From a virus: a DNA stretch of 31,286 nt. The stretch covers positions 1 to 31,286 of IMG/VR virus record IMGVR_UViG_3300023174_000463. The stretch is one strand, 5' to 3'. A program made the translations under genes and the position numbers. Below, piece by piece: positions 17,850 through 24,487 of this stretch. Position 1 is the stretch's first letter; each line of letters starts with the position of its first letter. The notes under the pieces were generated by a model. The model saw only the letters and a list, made by a program, of their open reading frames with translations, had not been told where the DNA came from and ran no database searches.

Positions 17850-18563
17850 ATGGCGTTACCTATAAACTCAGCACCAATTTATAATTTAACAGTACCATCA
17901 ACTGGTAAGCAATTAAAATTTAGACCCTTTTTAATTAAAGATGAAAAGGCTTTATTAATTGCACAGCAATCCGAAGATCCTGTTGTTATGCTTGACTCAT
18001 TAAAGCAAGTAATTAAGTCATGCACAATGGATTCTATTAATTTTAATGAGCTTTCATCATTTGATTTAGAATATATTTTTATTCAATTACGTTCAAAGTC
18101 TGTTGGTGAAGTTGTTGAATTATTATTACATTGCGACACATGTGCAGATGAAAAAGCAGTTAGTAAAGTAATGATTGATTTAACAAAGATTGAAGTAGAA
18201 AAATCGACAGAACATAATCCAAAGATTGATTTATATGATGATGTTGGTGTAATGATGAAATATCCAACAATGGAAATTATTCAACGTTTAGAGTCTTTAG
18301 ATAAATCAGATATTGATTCAGCATTTAATATTATTGTTGAATGTATTGATTATATCTTTACAGATACAGAAGTATTTCATGCTAAAGAACAAACAAAATC
18401 AGAACTTTTAGAATTTTTAAATAATTTAACTTCTGATCAATTTATGAAAATTCAAAAATTCTTTGACACAATGCCAAAGTTATCAAAAAATATTCAATAC
18501 AATTGTCCAGTATGTAATAAACATCATGAAAAGGTATTGGAGGGACTTAACAGTTTTTTCTAG
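17850..18563 (+). CDS. 26: Baseplate hub assembly protein gp26
   Basis: A 237-residue protein of the T4 baseplate gp26 family, recognised by the N-terminus (PVYNLTVPSTGKQLKFRPFLIKDEK-like; here PIYNLTVPSTGKQ then FRPFLIKDEKALL). Two CxxC pairs, C95/C98 (HCDTC) and C219/C222 (CPVC), probably form one zinc site. T4 gp26 is needed for hub assembly. The gene ends with AGT TTT TTC TAG, so its final two sense codons form a classic -1 slippery heptamer that can extend the protein by 60 codons into the next open frame. It begins 3 bp after gp16 and lies just before the tape measure, the position of lambda-type tail chaperones. Confidence 0.88.
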   Translation: MALPINSAPIYNLTVPSTGKQLKFRPFLIKDEKALLIAQQSEDPVVMLDSLKQVIKSCTMDSINFNELSSFDLEYIFIQLRSKSVGEVVELLLHCDTCADEKAVSKVMIDLTKIEVEKSTEHNPKIDLYDDVGVMMKYPTMEIIQRLESLDKSDIDSAFNIIVECIDYIFTDTEVFHAKEQTKSELLEFLNNLTSDQFMKIQKFFDTMPKLSKNIQYNCPVCNKHHEKVLEGLNSFF

Positions 18564-18585
18564 TAGCTCTCTCACATGAGACGCT
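18554..18585 (+). promoter_or_regulatory. Putative -1 programmed ribosomal frameshift site with hairpin
   Basis: The heptamer T TTT TTC at 18554-18560 fits X XXY YYZ in the gp26 frame and is followed at once by the TAG stop. A small hairpin starts 4 bases further on: AGC (18565-18567) with GCT (18583-18585), and TCTC (18570-18573) with GAGA (18578-18581), loop ACAT, small internal loop between. Spacing suits a stimulatory structure. A -1 slip enters a frame that stays open to 18742. Confidence 0.6.
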
Positions 18586-18742
18586 CTTTAATTATTATAA
18601 AATGAATTTTGCATTATTACAATATCACAAATATTCATTAACAGAAATCGAAGAGATGATACCGTTTGAGAGAGAAATTTATATTGCATTATTGACGAAA
18701 TATCTTGAAGAAGAAAAGGAAAGGCTTTTAAATAAAGGTTAA
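18560..18742 (+). CDS. Frameshift extension of gp26 / small tail chaperone-like ORF
   Basis: After a -1 slip at the end of gp26, the frame runs 60 codons from CTA 18560 to TAA 18740-18742. It reads LVALSHETLFNYYKMNF and then QYHKYSLTEIEEMIPFER, ending in a charged helix. The internal ATG at 18602 would give a free 46-residue protein but lacks a convincing ribosome site. The pattern SLTEIEEM followed by ER and an aromatic/hydrophobic helix resembles the short downstream parts of tail assembly chaperones (gpT, P2 E', gp25-like cases). The segment before the ATG also looks coding. If fused, the product is 297 residues. The fusion is inferred from sequence, not shown. Confidence 0.72.
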   Translation, partial: LVALSHETLFNYYKMNFALLQYHKYSLTEIEEMIPFEREIYIALLTKYLEEEKERLLNKG

Positions 18743-18744
18743 AA

Positions 18745-20790
18745 ATGGCTGACAAAAATAAACCACTAACTCTTGCTGATATTATATCAACCCAGAAAAA
18801 GGGTGATATTCAAATGAGTGAGTTCATGCGAGCTCAAATTGCAGCAAAGCAAGCAGAATTTGCTAAAGAGTCAAGTGAAGCCCAAATTATATCTAAACCA
18901 CAAAAGCCAGCTATTACAAATAAACCAATATTAGAATCTACAAATATATCAAAGTTAATAGATGCAATTGAAAAGAATACTAAGCAGCTATCAATGTTAA
19001 CTGATTTGATGTTAAAGAAGAATACAAATGTTGTTTCTTCTAAAATATCAAGTATTACACCACAAATTCAACCAACTACTGTAACTGAAGAAAAAAGACA
19101 ATTAGATAATACAAAAGAACAGCAAATTGAACAAACTGCAATTCAAGAAAAAAATGTAGATCTACTTGAAAAGATTGAAAAAAATACAGAAGGTTTATCT
19201 TCATTAAAAGATTTATCGAAAGACAAGTCAAAAGAAACAGCTGGACCTAATTTAGGTTTATTAGGAACAGGCTTAGCTATTGCCATTGGTTCAGCAATAG
19301 GTATAGTTCAAGGCCAAATTAAGGCTATTAAGTTATTTTCTTCAGTTATTATTGACACTTTAAAAGTTATTTCTAAAGTATTTAAAGATATAGCAATGTC
19401 TGTTTCTCCAATTAAAAATGGAATTAAATCGGTTCAAGATGTTGTTTCAGGTATTACTAAGTATTTTTCTGATATTAGTGATATCGGTAAAGATTTGTCT
19501 CTTGCTATAAGAAAAAAAATAGCAGGAATATTTACTGGAATAAGTTTTCAAATTGATTTAGTTTCAAATTTCTTTACTGAATTATCAAATTCAGTAAAGA
19601 AATTATTTGATAATAATAAAATAAAGTCAGTAACTTCAGTCTTTAAAGAATTAATAGACATTCTTGGAAGATTTGCTGAACCATTTGTTGATGCATTTAA
19701 TTTAATTAAAGATGCTTTATCTGGCCCAATGGGTAAAGCAGTTGGTTCAATTAAGCAAACATTTTCAGCAATAACGGAATATATTGGTGCATTTGCATCT
19801 AAAATTGGTGTTGTATCTAATATAGTTGGCAAAATATTTTATCCAATTACTGTCATTATGACATTATGGGATACTGTAAAGGGTGCTATCGAAGGCTTTA
19901 AAAAGGATGGTATAATTGGTGGAATAAAGGGCGCTTTACAGGGATTTTTAAGTTCGCTTATAACTGGCCCATTAGATCTATTAAAAGATGCTGCGGCATA
20001 TGTTGCTGGATTATTTGGATTTGATAACGTTAAAAATATTCTTAAATCATTTTCAATTGAAAAGATTGTAAATGACTTTATTCAAGCACCAATAGATACA
20101 ATTAAGAATATATTTAGTTCAATTGCTGATATTTTATCAAATATTCAAATTCCAGCTATTGGTTTTGAATTATTTGGTAAGAAGGTTCAAATCGGGCCAT
20201 GGCAACCATTTAAGAAAGAACAAGCAGCTACTGCTACACCAGCAGCTACACCAGCTACTGAGGCCTCACCAACTGCAGCACCAACAGCAGCAACATCTAC
20301 TACAACATCAGCCGCTGGAATAACGCCAACTGCAAGACCAGCAATGGCCGAAAAAGCACCAATGACAGGATTACAATCTGTTGTTGGGCCCAAAAATAGT
20401 GGCGATCTTTCTTCTATGTCAAAAGAGCAATTAATTGATTATAGAAAAAAGGTAGAATCTCGTGGCCCTATTGGTAATAGCGCTATGTCACAAGAAAGTT
20501 ATAATCGTAAATTAGAACTTATTGATTCAGCAATCGATAGTAAAACTGCAGAAATTATACAAAAGTCTGATACAAGATCACAATCACTTACTACGCCAAG
20601 TGCAACAATTTATAATAAATCAATGGAAAATAAAGCGGCCGAAATGAATACAAATTCAGTTTCAGCTGCTCCAACTATTGTTAATGCACCAACTCAAGTA
20701 AATAATAGTTCACAAAATGCTATTATTAAAACTCCAATTAGAAATGCTGATTCAACATTGATGATGTATCTTAAGACACGTTATGTTTAA
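18745..20790 (+). CDS. Tail tape measure protein (gp29-like role)
   Basis: A 681-residue protein with tape measure features. Residues 1-160 are Lys/Gln/Glu-rich helical (LADIISTQKKGDIQMSEFMR near the start). Residues about 170-200 are strongly hydrophobic (GLLGTGLAIAIGSAIGIVQG), and further amphipathic/hydrophobic segments with GxxxG patterns follow to about residue 460. An Ala/Thr/Pro linker covers about 490-540, and a C-terminal polar part ends SQNAIIKTPIRNADSTLMMYL. Tape measures fix tail length and are ejected ahead of the DNA. The gene comes right after gp26 and its frameshift frame. T4 gp29 (590 residues) has the same role; direct homology was not seen. The stop shares bases with the convergent gene. 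Confidence 0.8.
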   Translation: MADKNKPLTLADIISTQKKGDIQMSEFMRAQIAAKQAEFAKESSEAQIISKPQKPAITNKPILESTNISKLIDAIEKNTKQLSMLTDLMLKKNTNVVSSKISSITPQIQPTTVTEEKRQLDNTKEQQIEQTAIQEKNVDLLEKIEKNTEGLSSLKDLSKDKSKETAGPNLGLLGTGLAIAIGSAIGIVQGQIKAIKLFSSVIIDTLKVISKVFKDIAMSVSPIKNGIKSVQDVVSGITKYFSDISDIGKDLSLAIRKKIAGIFTGISFQIDLVSNFFTELSNSVKKLFDNNKIKSVTSVFKELIDILGRFAEPFVDAFNLIKDALSGPMGKAVGSIKQTFSAITEYIGAFASKIGVVSNIVGKIFYPITVIMTLWDTVKGAIEGFKKDGIIGGIKGALQGFLSSLITGPLDLLKDAAAYVAGLFGFDNVKNILKSFSIEKIVNDFIQAPIDTIKNIFSSIADILSNIQIPAIGFELFGKKVQIGPWQPFKKEQAATATPAATPATEASPTAAPTAATSTTTSAAGITPTARPAMAEKAPMTGLQSVVGPKNSGDLSSMSKEQLIDYRKKVESRGPIGNSAMSQESYNRKLELIDSAIDSKTAEIIQKSDTRSQSLTTPSATIYNKSMENKAAEMNTNSVSAAPTIVNAPTQVNNSSQNAIIKTPIRNADSTLMMYLKTRYV

Positions 20791-20793
20791 CGT
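20778..20793. other. Palindromic hairpin at convergent gene ends
   Basis: ACGTTA / TAACGT with a 4-base loop, covering the overlapping stop codons of the tape measure (plus) and the small gene at 20787-20984 (minus). The stem is only 6 bp and no T-run follows, so it is at best a weak terminator; no stronger terminator is seen here. Confidence 0.35.
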
Positions 20794-20984
20794 TCACGAG
20801 AAACTGTAAGCATAACAGGACCATTGCTGTACTTACCAAAAAATACAGAACCAGAAGGAAAACGATCTGGAGCATCAAGGCAATAACTCGAATCGATAAT
20901 ATGTTGATGAGTCACACCATTTGCAATATAGTCACCAATAATCGATCGAGTAATTAGTTGACGTGCATCATATTGGCTTTGCAT
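20787..20984 (-). CDS. Small unknown protein
   Basis: Start placed at ATG 20984 (MQSQYDARQLITRS) because GAAAGGA lies 9 bases upstream; an in-frame GTG at 21002 would place that ribosome site inside the gene. The 65-residue product has no recognised motif. It contains Ser/Tyr-rich and hydrophobic stretches (SGSVFFGKYSNGPVMLTVSRER at the C-terminus is beta-like) but no membrane segment. It follows the 166-codon-range gene upstream closely and so belongs to the same transcript. Its stop overlaps the tape measure stop on the other strand by 4 bp. Confidence 0.6.
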   Translation of the reverse strand: MQSQYDARQLITRSIIGDYIANGVTHQHIIDSSYCLDAPDRFPSGSVFFGKYSNGPVMLTVSRER

Positions 20985-20998
20985 AATATAGTTTCCTT

Positions 20999-21520
20999 TC
21001 ACTTAACTTGACGAGTAGGCCATTGGTTAAACACTTTACCAAGAACTGATACATTAATAATTTGTTGAGTTCTCCAATGTTCAGTTTGATCACCTTTCTT
21101 CACGGTTAGGAGTGAATAACCCCAGACGTGATTACCGGAAAGAGAAGCTTCATCAACATCACCAATTTTCTTAATCAGCTTTGCAACAAACTTTTCATAA
21201 TCAAATGCAGCATCTTGTTTAATTTGATCAAGAAGACGCTGCTCAGCTTGACGATTCCGAATACGAATGTCAGGATCATTTATTCGGCAAGTCGGAGTAT
21301 TTGAAGAAGTCAATTGGCGAATCATATTATGTAATGCCATCTTTTCTTTATAAGACTTGCGATCCATCATAGTATGTGGCCGCGGGGCAACAACATTTAA
21401 ATCCCAACCTGCTTTTTCTAGATTTTCAAGATGATTTGCAATCATTGCTTGGCCTTTTTCTTCAGCACGTTTGATTGCATCATTTTTTAGCGGAGCAACT
21501 GCTTGTTCAATCTTGTTCAT
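20999..21520 (-). CDS. Unknown phage protein downstream of gp32
   Basis: Start placed at ATG 21520 (MNKIEQAVAP) because AAGGAA lies 6 bases before it; an in-frame ATG at 21538 has no ribosome site. The 173-residue product is helical and charged, with AEEKGQAMIANHLENLEKAGWDLN and PHTMMDRKSYKEKMALHN near the N-terminus, and a C-terminal beta part containing GNHVWGYSLLTVKKGD and QQIINVSVLGKVFNQWPTRQ. I do not recognise a family function. It is transcribed from a sigma70-like promoter at 21546-21574, separate from gp32, whose terminator lies directly upstream. That suggests early or constitutive expression in infection. Confidence 0.72.
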   Translation of the reverse strand: MNKIEQAVAPLKNDAIKRAEEKGQAMIANHLENLEKAGWDLNVVAPRPHTMMDRKSYKEKMALHNMIRQLTSSNTPTCRINDPDIRIRNRQAEQRLLDQIKQDAAFDYEKFVAKLIKKIGDVDEASLSGNHVWGYSLLTVKKGDQTEHWRTQQIINVSVLGKVFNQWPTRQVK

Positions 21521-21545
21521 GTTTATTTCCTTATTCATTAGAAAT

Positions 21546-21574
21546 ATTATATCAACAAGACAAATAAAAGTAAA
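21546..21574 (-). promoter_or_regulatory. Sigma70-like promoter
   Basis: Minus strand: TTTACT, 17 bp spacer, TATAAT. It ends 25 bp before the ATG at 21520. The -35 box overlaps the 3' arm of the gp32 terminator. Confidence 0.7.
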
Positions 21575-21604
21575 TAGGCCAGAACAAAAAATTCTGGCCT
21601 ATTT
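21572..21604 (-). terminator. Terminator after gp32
   Basis: A perfect 13-bp stem (AAATAGGCCAGAA with TTCTGGCCTATTT, 7-base loop) lies 15 bp after the gp32 stop. The minus-strand 3' side continues with a T-rich stretch. It is the strongest terminator in the window and should end gp32 transcripts; it is symmetric enough to work on both strands. Confidence 0.85.
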
Positions 21605-21619
21605 TGATTAAACTAAAAC

Positions 21620-22543
21620 TTAGTCTTCGGTCAAAGACTGGAAGTATGAAAGTACATCATCATCGTCTGAATCAGTAACTTCTACAACCTTAGATGGCTT
21701 ACTAGCAACCTTTACTAGTGGCTTAGCTGCAGGTTGAGGTGCTTCCATAACTGGGCGATCCTCTTGCTCTGCAATTTCTTCTGCTGTCATACCAATAAAT
21801 TCGCCAGATAGAACCATATCAAGCTTCTTCTTTAGTTCATCATATGACTTAAAGTTCTTAGCATCAAGAAACTCTGATAGCTTATGCTGCTTATTAGCAA
21901 CTTCTAGAATTTCTTCATCATCATTTAGTATAACACTTGGTTCTGCAAATGTTGATTGATCATAGTTAGGATAACCTTCAACTGTCTTCATACGAAGCTT
22001 GAAGTTAGCACCTTCCCAATAATCAAAGACATTTACTGGTTCTTCATCTTCAAAAGTTGGACGTGCCTTATCCATAATCTTATCAAAAATCTTCTTACCA
22101 TACTTAAACAAGAATACTTGACCTTCATTCTCAGGATGCTTAGGATCAGATACAACTAGGATATTTGAGATATAATGAAGGCGGCGCTTTTGCTTACGTG
22201 CAAGATCCTTATTTGCCTCAGAACCTGAGTTCCAAAGCTTGGAATTTAGTTCACCAACTGGGTCATTTTGACCAAGAGTAGTAAGTGAGTTTTCAATATA
22301 CCACTTTCCGCTTGGGCCTTGAAAGCCATGCGAAAAGATCTTTACCCATGGAAGCTCATCGCCTTCAGTTCGAGGGAGGAATCGGATTGTGGCTTGGGCA
22401 TTACCAGCCTTATCACGTTCTGGCTTCCAGAAGCGGGTATCTTCGTATGATTGTGTTTGTTGTGGATTTGCAGTCTTTTCAAATTCTTGAGCGATCTTTG
22501 AAAAGTCAGAATTGCGCATCTTGCGTAGTGAATTGATATCCAT
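21620..22543 (-). CDS. 32: Single-stranded DNA binding protein gp32
   Basis: Start placed at ATG 22543 (MDINSLRKMRNSDF) because AAGGAA lies 5 bases before it; the longer frame begins at a TTG inside the leader. The 307-residue protein (T4: 301) has the N-terminal basic LRKMR region for cooperative binding, the core with FWKPERDKAGNAQATIRFLPR, a KRRLHYISNILVVSDPKHPENEG block and KYGKKIFDKI, and an acidic tail with DSDDDD near the end that in T4 contacts gp59 and other replication proteins. It contains no cysteine, so the T4-type His-Cys3 zinc site is absent. gp32 covers ssDNA in replication, recombination and repair, and in T4 represses its own translation. Confidence 0.95.
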   Translation of the reverse strand: MDINSLRKMRNSDFSKIAQEFEKTANPQQTQSYEDTRFWKPERDKAGNAQATIRFLPRTEGDELPWVKIFSHGFQGPSGKWYIENSLTTLGQNDPVGELNSKLWNSGSEANKDLARKQKRRLHYISNILVVSDPKHPENEGQVFLFKYGKKIFDKIMDKARPTFEDEEPVNVFDYWEGANFKLRMKTVEGYPNYDQSTFAEPSVILNDDEEILEVANKQHKLSEFLDAKNFKSYDELKKKLDMVLSGEFIGMTAEEIAEQEDRPVMEAPQPAAKPLVKVASKPSKVVEVTDSDDDDVLSYFQSLTED

Positions 22544-22608
22544 ATTAGTTCCTTGTATAAGCGTAGTATTAACGTAGTATTGCGATGTATAAGAGGTTTC
22601 CCTCAACT
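22544..22608 (-). promoter_or_regulatory. gp32 leader with GNRA hairpin and direct repeats
   Basis: The 65-base gp32 leader (minus strand) contains a perfect 4-bp hairpin with a GNRA loop, GAGG-GAAA-CCTC (22593-22604), then two copies of AATACTACG 11 bases apart and two copies of CTTATAC flanking them, just before the AAGGAA ribosome site. T4 gp32 binds such a leader (pseudoknot plus unstructured repeats) to shut off its own translation. An autogenous operator is inferred. Confidence 0.45.
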
Positions 22609-22803
22609 TTATTTATCATCTTCATGAAGAAATATATCATTAGCTAGTTCATCAAAATCATCTTCAGTCCAATCGTCATAAACATTAATGATAGGAATAC
22701 CATTACTTCGACGATTATTGGAATGTTGAGAGTGTTTACCACCTCGACTTGACTGAACTTCATCATCAAACTTACGACTTTGTTTACGATATGTATTACC
22801 CAT
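22609..22803 (-). CDS. Small acidic unknown protein upstream of gp32
   Basis: A 64-residue protein with a basic, polar N-terminal half (NTYRKQSRKFDDEV, SSRGGKHSQHSNNRRS) and a strongly acidic C-terminal half (DDWTEDDFDELANDIFLHEDD). No family or motif is recognised. It overlaps the end of gp59 by 8 bp and is followed directly by the gp32 leader, so it is co-transcribed with the gp59/gp32 replication genes. Similar short polar ORFs are common at this spot in T4-like phages, though their role is not known to me. Confidence 0.65.
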   Translation of the reverse strand: MGNTYRKQSRKFDDEVQSSRGGKHSQHSNNRRSNGIPIINVYDDWTEDDFDELANDIFLHEDDK

Positions 22804-23419
22804 TTTGATTCAGTACTAACTCCTGCTGTAAATTGTTAATAATGCCTGCAGTTTTTGATACATCATATTTAATGAAGCCTTTAGATTTTTGGATCCGTCG
22901 TACTTCATCCCCAAGTAGAAGCATCACTGCAGTAGAACTATTCCATTCTTGGGTAAAATGCAATGCTTCATCTAAAATACAGACTGATTCAATGCAAATT
23001 TGTTTAGCCGCATATAGATATATTATATATGGAGCTACATTTTTTGTACAATAAAAGATATCATAAGCAGAATAATTTTGTTTTTCTGCTTCAGTTAGTA
23101 TCTTTTGACAATCATCAGAAAGAATCTTAGTAATTGATTGCTTTCGTCTTTGCCATTCTATATAATTATCATCTGATTCAGGACCAGAATATACAAAATT
23201 CTGATTACCATAAATAAAATTACTAGCCATAAATTGAATTAGTTCTTTTTCAGAACTAAACTTTTTGGCAATTTTATCAAAAATAAATCGGTCATTTCGC
23301 AATTCAAATTTGCTTTTATTAGTCTTCACTGCACCCTTTGATTCAAATACATTATACTTTTCAGTGGTGAAGTGAAGCTTAAGTGCAAGATAAAACCGAT
23401 AAGCCCTAAATCCATCCAT
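22796..23419 (-). CDS. 59: Helicase loader gp59
   Basis: A 207-residue protein (T4 gp59: 217) with the gp59 N-terminal pattern GFRAYRFYLALKLHFTTEKYNVF, then KSKFELRNDRFIFDKIAKKF and the FIYGNQNFVYSG segment. gp59 binds forked DNA and gp32 and loads the gp41 replicative helicase, linking recombination to replication. The gene lies between gp33 and gp32 as in T4. The C-terminal helical half (from about residue 110) carries the region that in T4 contacts gp32 and gp41. Start ATG 23419 is 2 bases after the gp33 stop. Confidence 0.9.
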   Translation of the reverse strand: MDGFRAYRFYLALKLHFTTEKYNVFESKGAVKTNKSKFELRNDRFIFDKIAKKFSSEKELIQFMASNFIYGNQNFVYSGPESDDNYIEWQRRKQSITKILSDDCQKILTEAEKQNYSAYDIFYCTKNVAPYIIYLYAAKQICIESVCILDEALHFTQEWNSSTAVMLLLGDEVRRIQKSKGFIKYDVSKTAGIINNLQQELVLNQNG

Positions 23420-23420
23420 A

Positions 23421-23654
23421 TTATAGTTCGATTGATGATTTCTTTGGTAAGAAATTCAACTCACGCATATTATTTGCGATCTTTTCTTTAAGTGATTTAT
23501 TTATCATCTTAGAGACTTCATCTGGTTCAAGCAAATTGTCTTCACAGTACTTAAGTACTGCATCCATATGCGTCATATTAGTTGCTAATACTAGCTTTTC
23601 AATATGAAGTGAAAATTCATTTGAATTCTTAAATAGTTTATTATTGTCAATCAT
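23421..23654 (-). CDS. 33: Late transcription co-activator gp33
   Basis: A 77-residue protein (T4 gp33: 112) in the canonical position upstream of gp59. The sequence has the gp33 core helices (MTHMDAVLKYCEDNLLEPDEVSKMI) and ends NFLPKKSSIEL, matching the C-terminal clamp-binding hydrophobic/acidic tip. In T4, gp33 bridges RNA polymerase beta flap and the sliding clamp to activate gp55-dependent transcription from TATAAATA promoters, several of which are present in this window. The ATG overlaps the previous stop (ATGA). Confidence 0.85.
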   Translation of the reverse strand: MIDNNKLFKNSNEFSLHIEKLVLATNMTHMDAVLKYCEDNLLEPDEVSKMINKSLKEKIANNMRELNFLPKKSSIEL

Positions 23655-23866
23655 CGTGTATTCTTTATCTTGTATTCAATTGCTTTAATTTGATAAGCAA
23701 TATCATTATATTCTTTAAGCTTATTTTTGTACATCTTCCATTGATACGTATCAGTATCATCGTCATCTAGATCATTGTATGTAAGAAAATCAGAAAAAAA
23801 TCGATCTAGATGCATGCGCTTAATTACTAATTCTTGGTGCAGCTTGATTAATTGGTTCTTATTCAT
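23651..23866 (-). CDS. Small unknown protein upstream of gp33
   Basis: Start placed at ATG 23866 (MNKNQLIKLHQEL), one base after the preceding stop; the open frame upstream of it overlaps the neighbouring gene in another frame. The 71-residue product is helical with an acidic DLDDDDTDTY patch in the middle and a basic C-terminus (YKNKLKEYNDIAYQIKAIEYKIK). T4 has dsbA just upstream of 33, also small, but no similarity is visible. It overlaps gp33 by 4 bp (ATGA) and so is co-translated with it. Confidence 0.6.
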   Translation of the reverse strand: MNKNQLIKLHQELVIKRMHLDRFFSDFLTYNDLDDDDTDTYQWKMYKNKLKEYNDIAYQIKAIEYKIKNTR

Positions 23867-23867
23867 G

Positions 23868-24080
23868 TCAAATTTCTTTAAATGACCATGATGCGTCATG
23901 AATAATTTCTGCCCACTTCTTATGATAGAATGAAAGTTCGGCATTAGGATCTTCAGCTTTTGCTTGATGTTGCAATTCTGCAAAATGCTTAATTGCAATC
24001 CATGCAGAATCTTCTACTCCACCTTCAAGGTAATCAAAATCTTCTGGAATATCGATTACCATTTTAATTTCGGCTTTCAT
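23868..24080 (-). CDS. Small unknown protein
   Basis: A 70-residue acidic protein (MKAEIKMVIDIPEDFDYLE, later AWIAIKHFAELQHQAKAED) with no recognised family. The ATG at 24080 follows TTGGTGA, an acceptable ribosome site; an internal ATG at codon 7 is an alternative. It sits in the tightly spaced small-gene transcript leading to gp33/gp59/gp32. Confidence 0.6.
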   Translation of the reverse strand: MKAEIKMVIDIPEDFDYLEGGVEDSAWIAIKHFAELQHQAKAEDPNAELSFYHKKWAEIIHDASWSFKEI

Positions 24081-24096
24081 ATGTCACCAAGTAATA

Positions 24097-24288
24097 TTAA
24101 GTTAGTTCTTCAGTTCCAGTGGCAACCCACATACGGCAATAAAAACTATCATTTAGCTTATCAATTTCAGATTGAGGATAACCATTATCAACAAGCCATT
24201 GAGTACAACAACCCTCTTGATTCCATAGCTTAGGAAACCCATATGCCCAACCACCCGGAGGATCAACCCAAATCATTTCTTTACTCAT
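24097..24288 (-). CDS. Small unknown protein with Trp/Cys-rich sequence
   Basis: Two adjacent ATGs at 24291 and 24288; the second (MSKEMIWVDPPGGW) is preferred because AAGGA is 6 bases before it. The 63-residue product is rich in Trp, Gly and Cys (WAYGFPKLWNQEGCCTQWLVDNGYP; FYCRMWVATG), suggesting a compact fold or a metal site, but no known motif. It follows the tiny membrane peptide gene by 9 bp. Confidence 0.55.
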   Translation of the reverse strand: MSKEMIWVDPPGGWAYGFPKLWNQEGCCTQWLVDNGYPQSEIDKLNDSFYCRMWVATGTEELT

Positions 24289-24297
24289 CATTTATCC

Positions 24298-24363
24298 TTA
24301 TTTAAGTCTGCCAATAAAAATACCAATTACAATACACAAAACAATCAATCCAATAAGACTCAT
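24298..24363 (-). CDS. Tiny single-pass membrane peptide (21 aa)
   Basis: ATG 24363 opens a 21-codon frame reading MSLIGLIVLCIVIGIFIGRLK: almost entirely a transmembrane helix with a small positive C-terminal tail. It starts 4 bases after the stop of the next upstream tiny membrane gene. No strong ribosome site is seen (TTTTAGGTTAATT). Its place in a series of three similar ORFs and the clean TM composition support coding; the function is unknown. Confidence 0.45.
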   Translation of the reverse strand: MSLIGLIVLCIVIGIFIGRLK

Positions 24364-24367
24364 ATAA

Positions 24368-24487
24368 TTAACCTAAAATTACATTGAATGTTAAAATGCC
24401 AAGATTTACAATAACAACAATACTAACAACTGTTAACATGAGCACAAAAAGCCCAGCAACAATATACTTAGCTATTTCATCCTTCAT
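24368..24487 (-). CDS. Tiny single-pass membrane protein (39 aa)
   Basis: ATG 24487 gives 39 residues: a short charged start (MKDEIAKY) and a hydrophobic helix (IVAGLFVLMLTVVSIVVIV) ending NVILG. The ATG overlaps the stop of the preceding tiny membrane ORF (ATGA), showing coupling. The start MKDxI is shared with that neighbour, so the two may be related by duplication. No family recognised. Confidence 0.5.
   Translation of the reverse strand: MKDEIAKYIVAGLFVLMLTVVSIVVIVNLGILTFNVILG

Noticed and set aside
20123-20393. Alternative-frame ORFs over the Ala/Thr/Pro linker of the tape measure
   Set aside because: Both the plus-strand Leu/Gln/His-rich frame and the minus-strand Ala/Val-rich frame are by-products of the repetitive linker codons.
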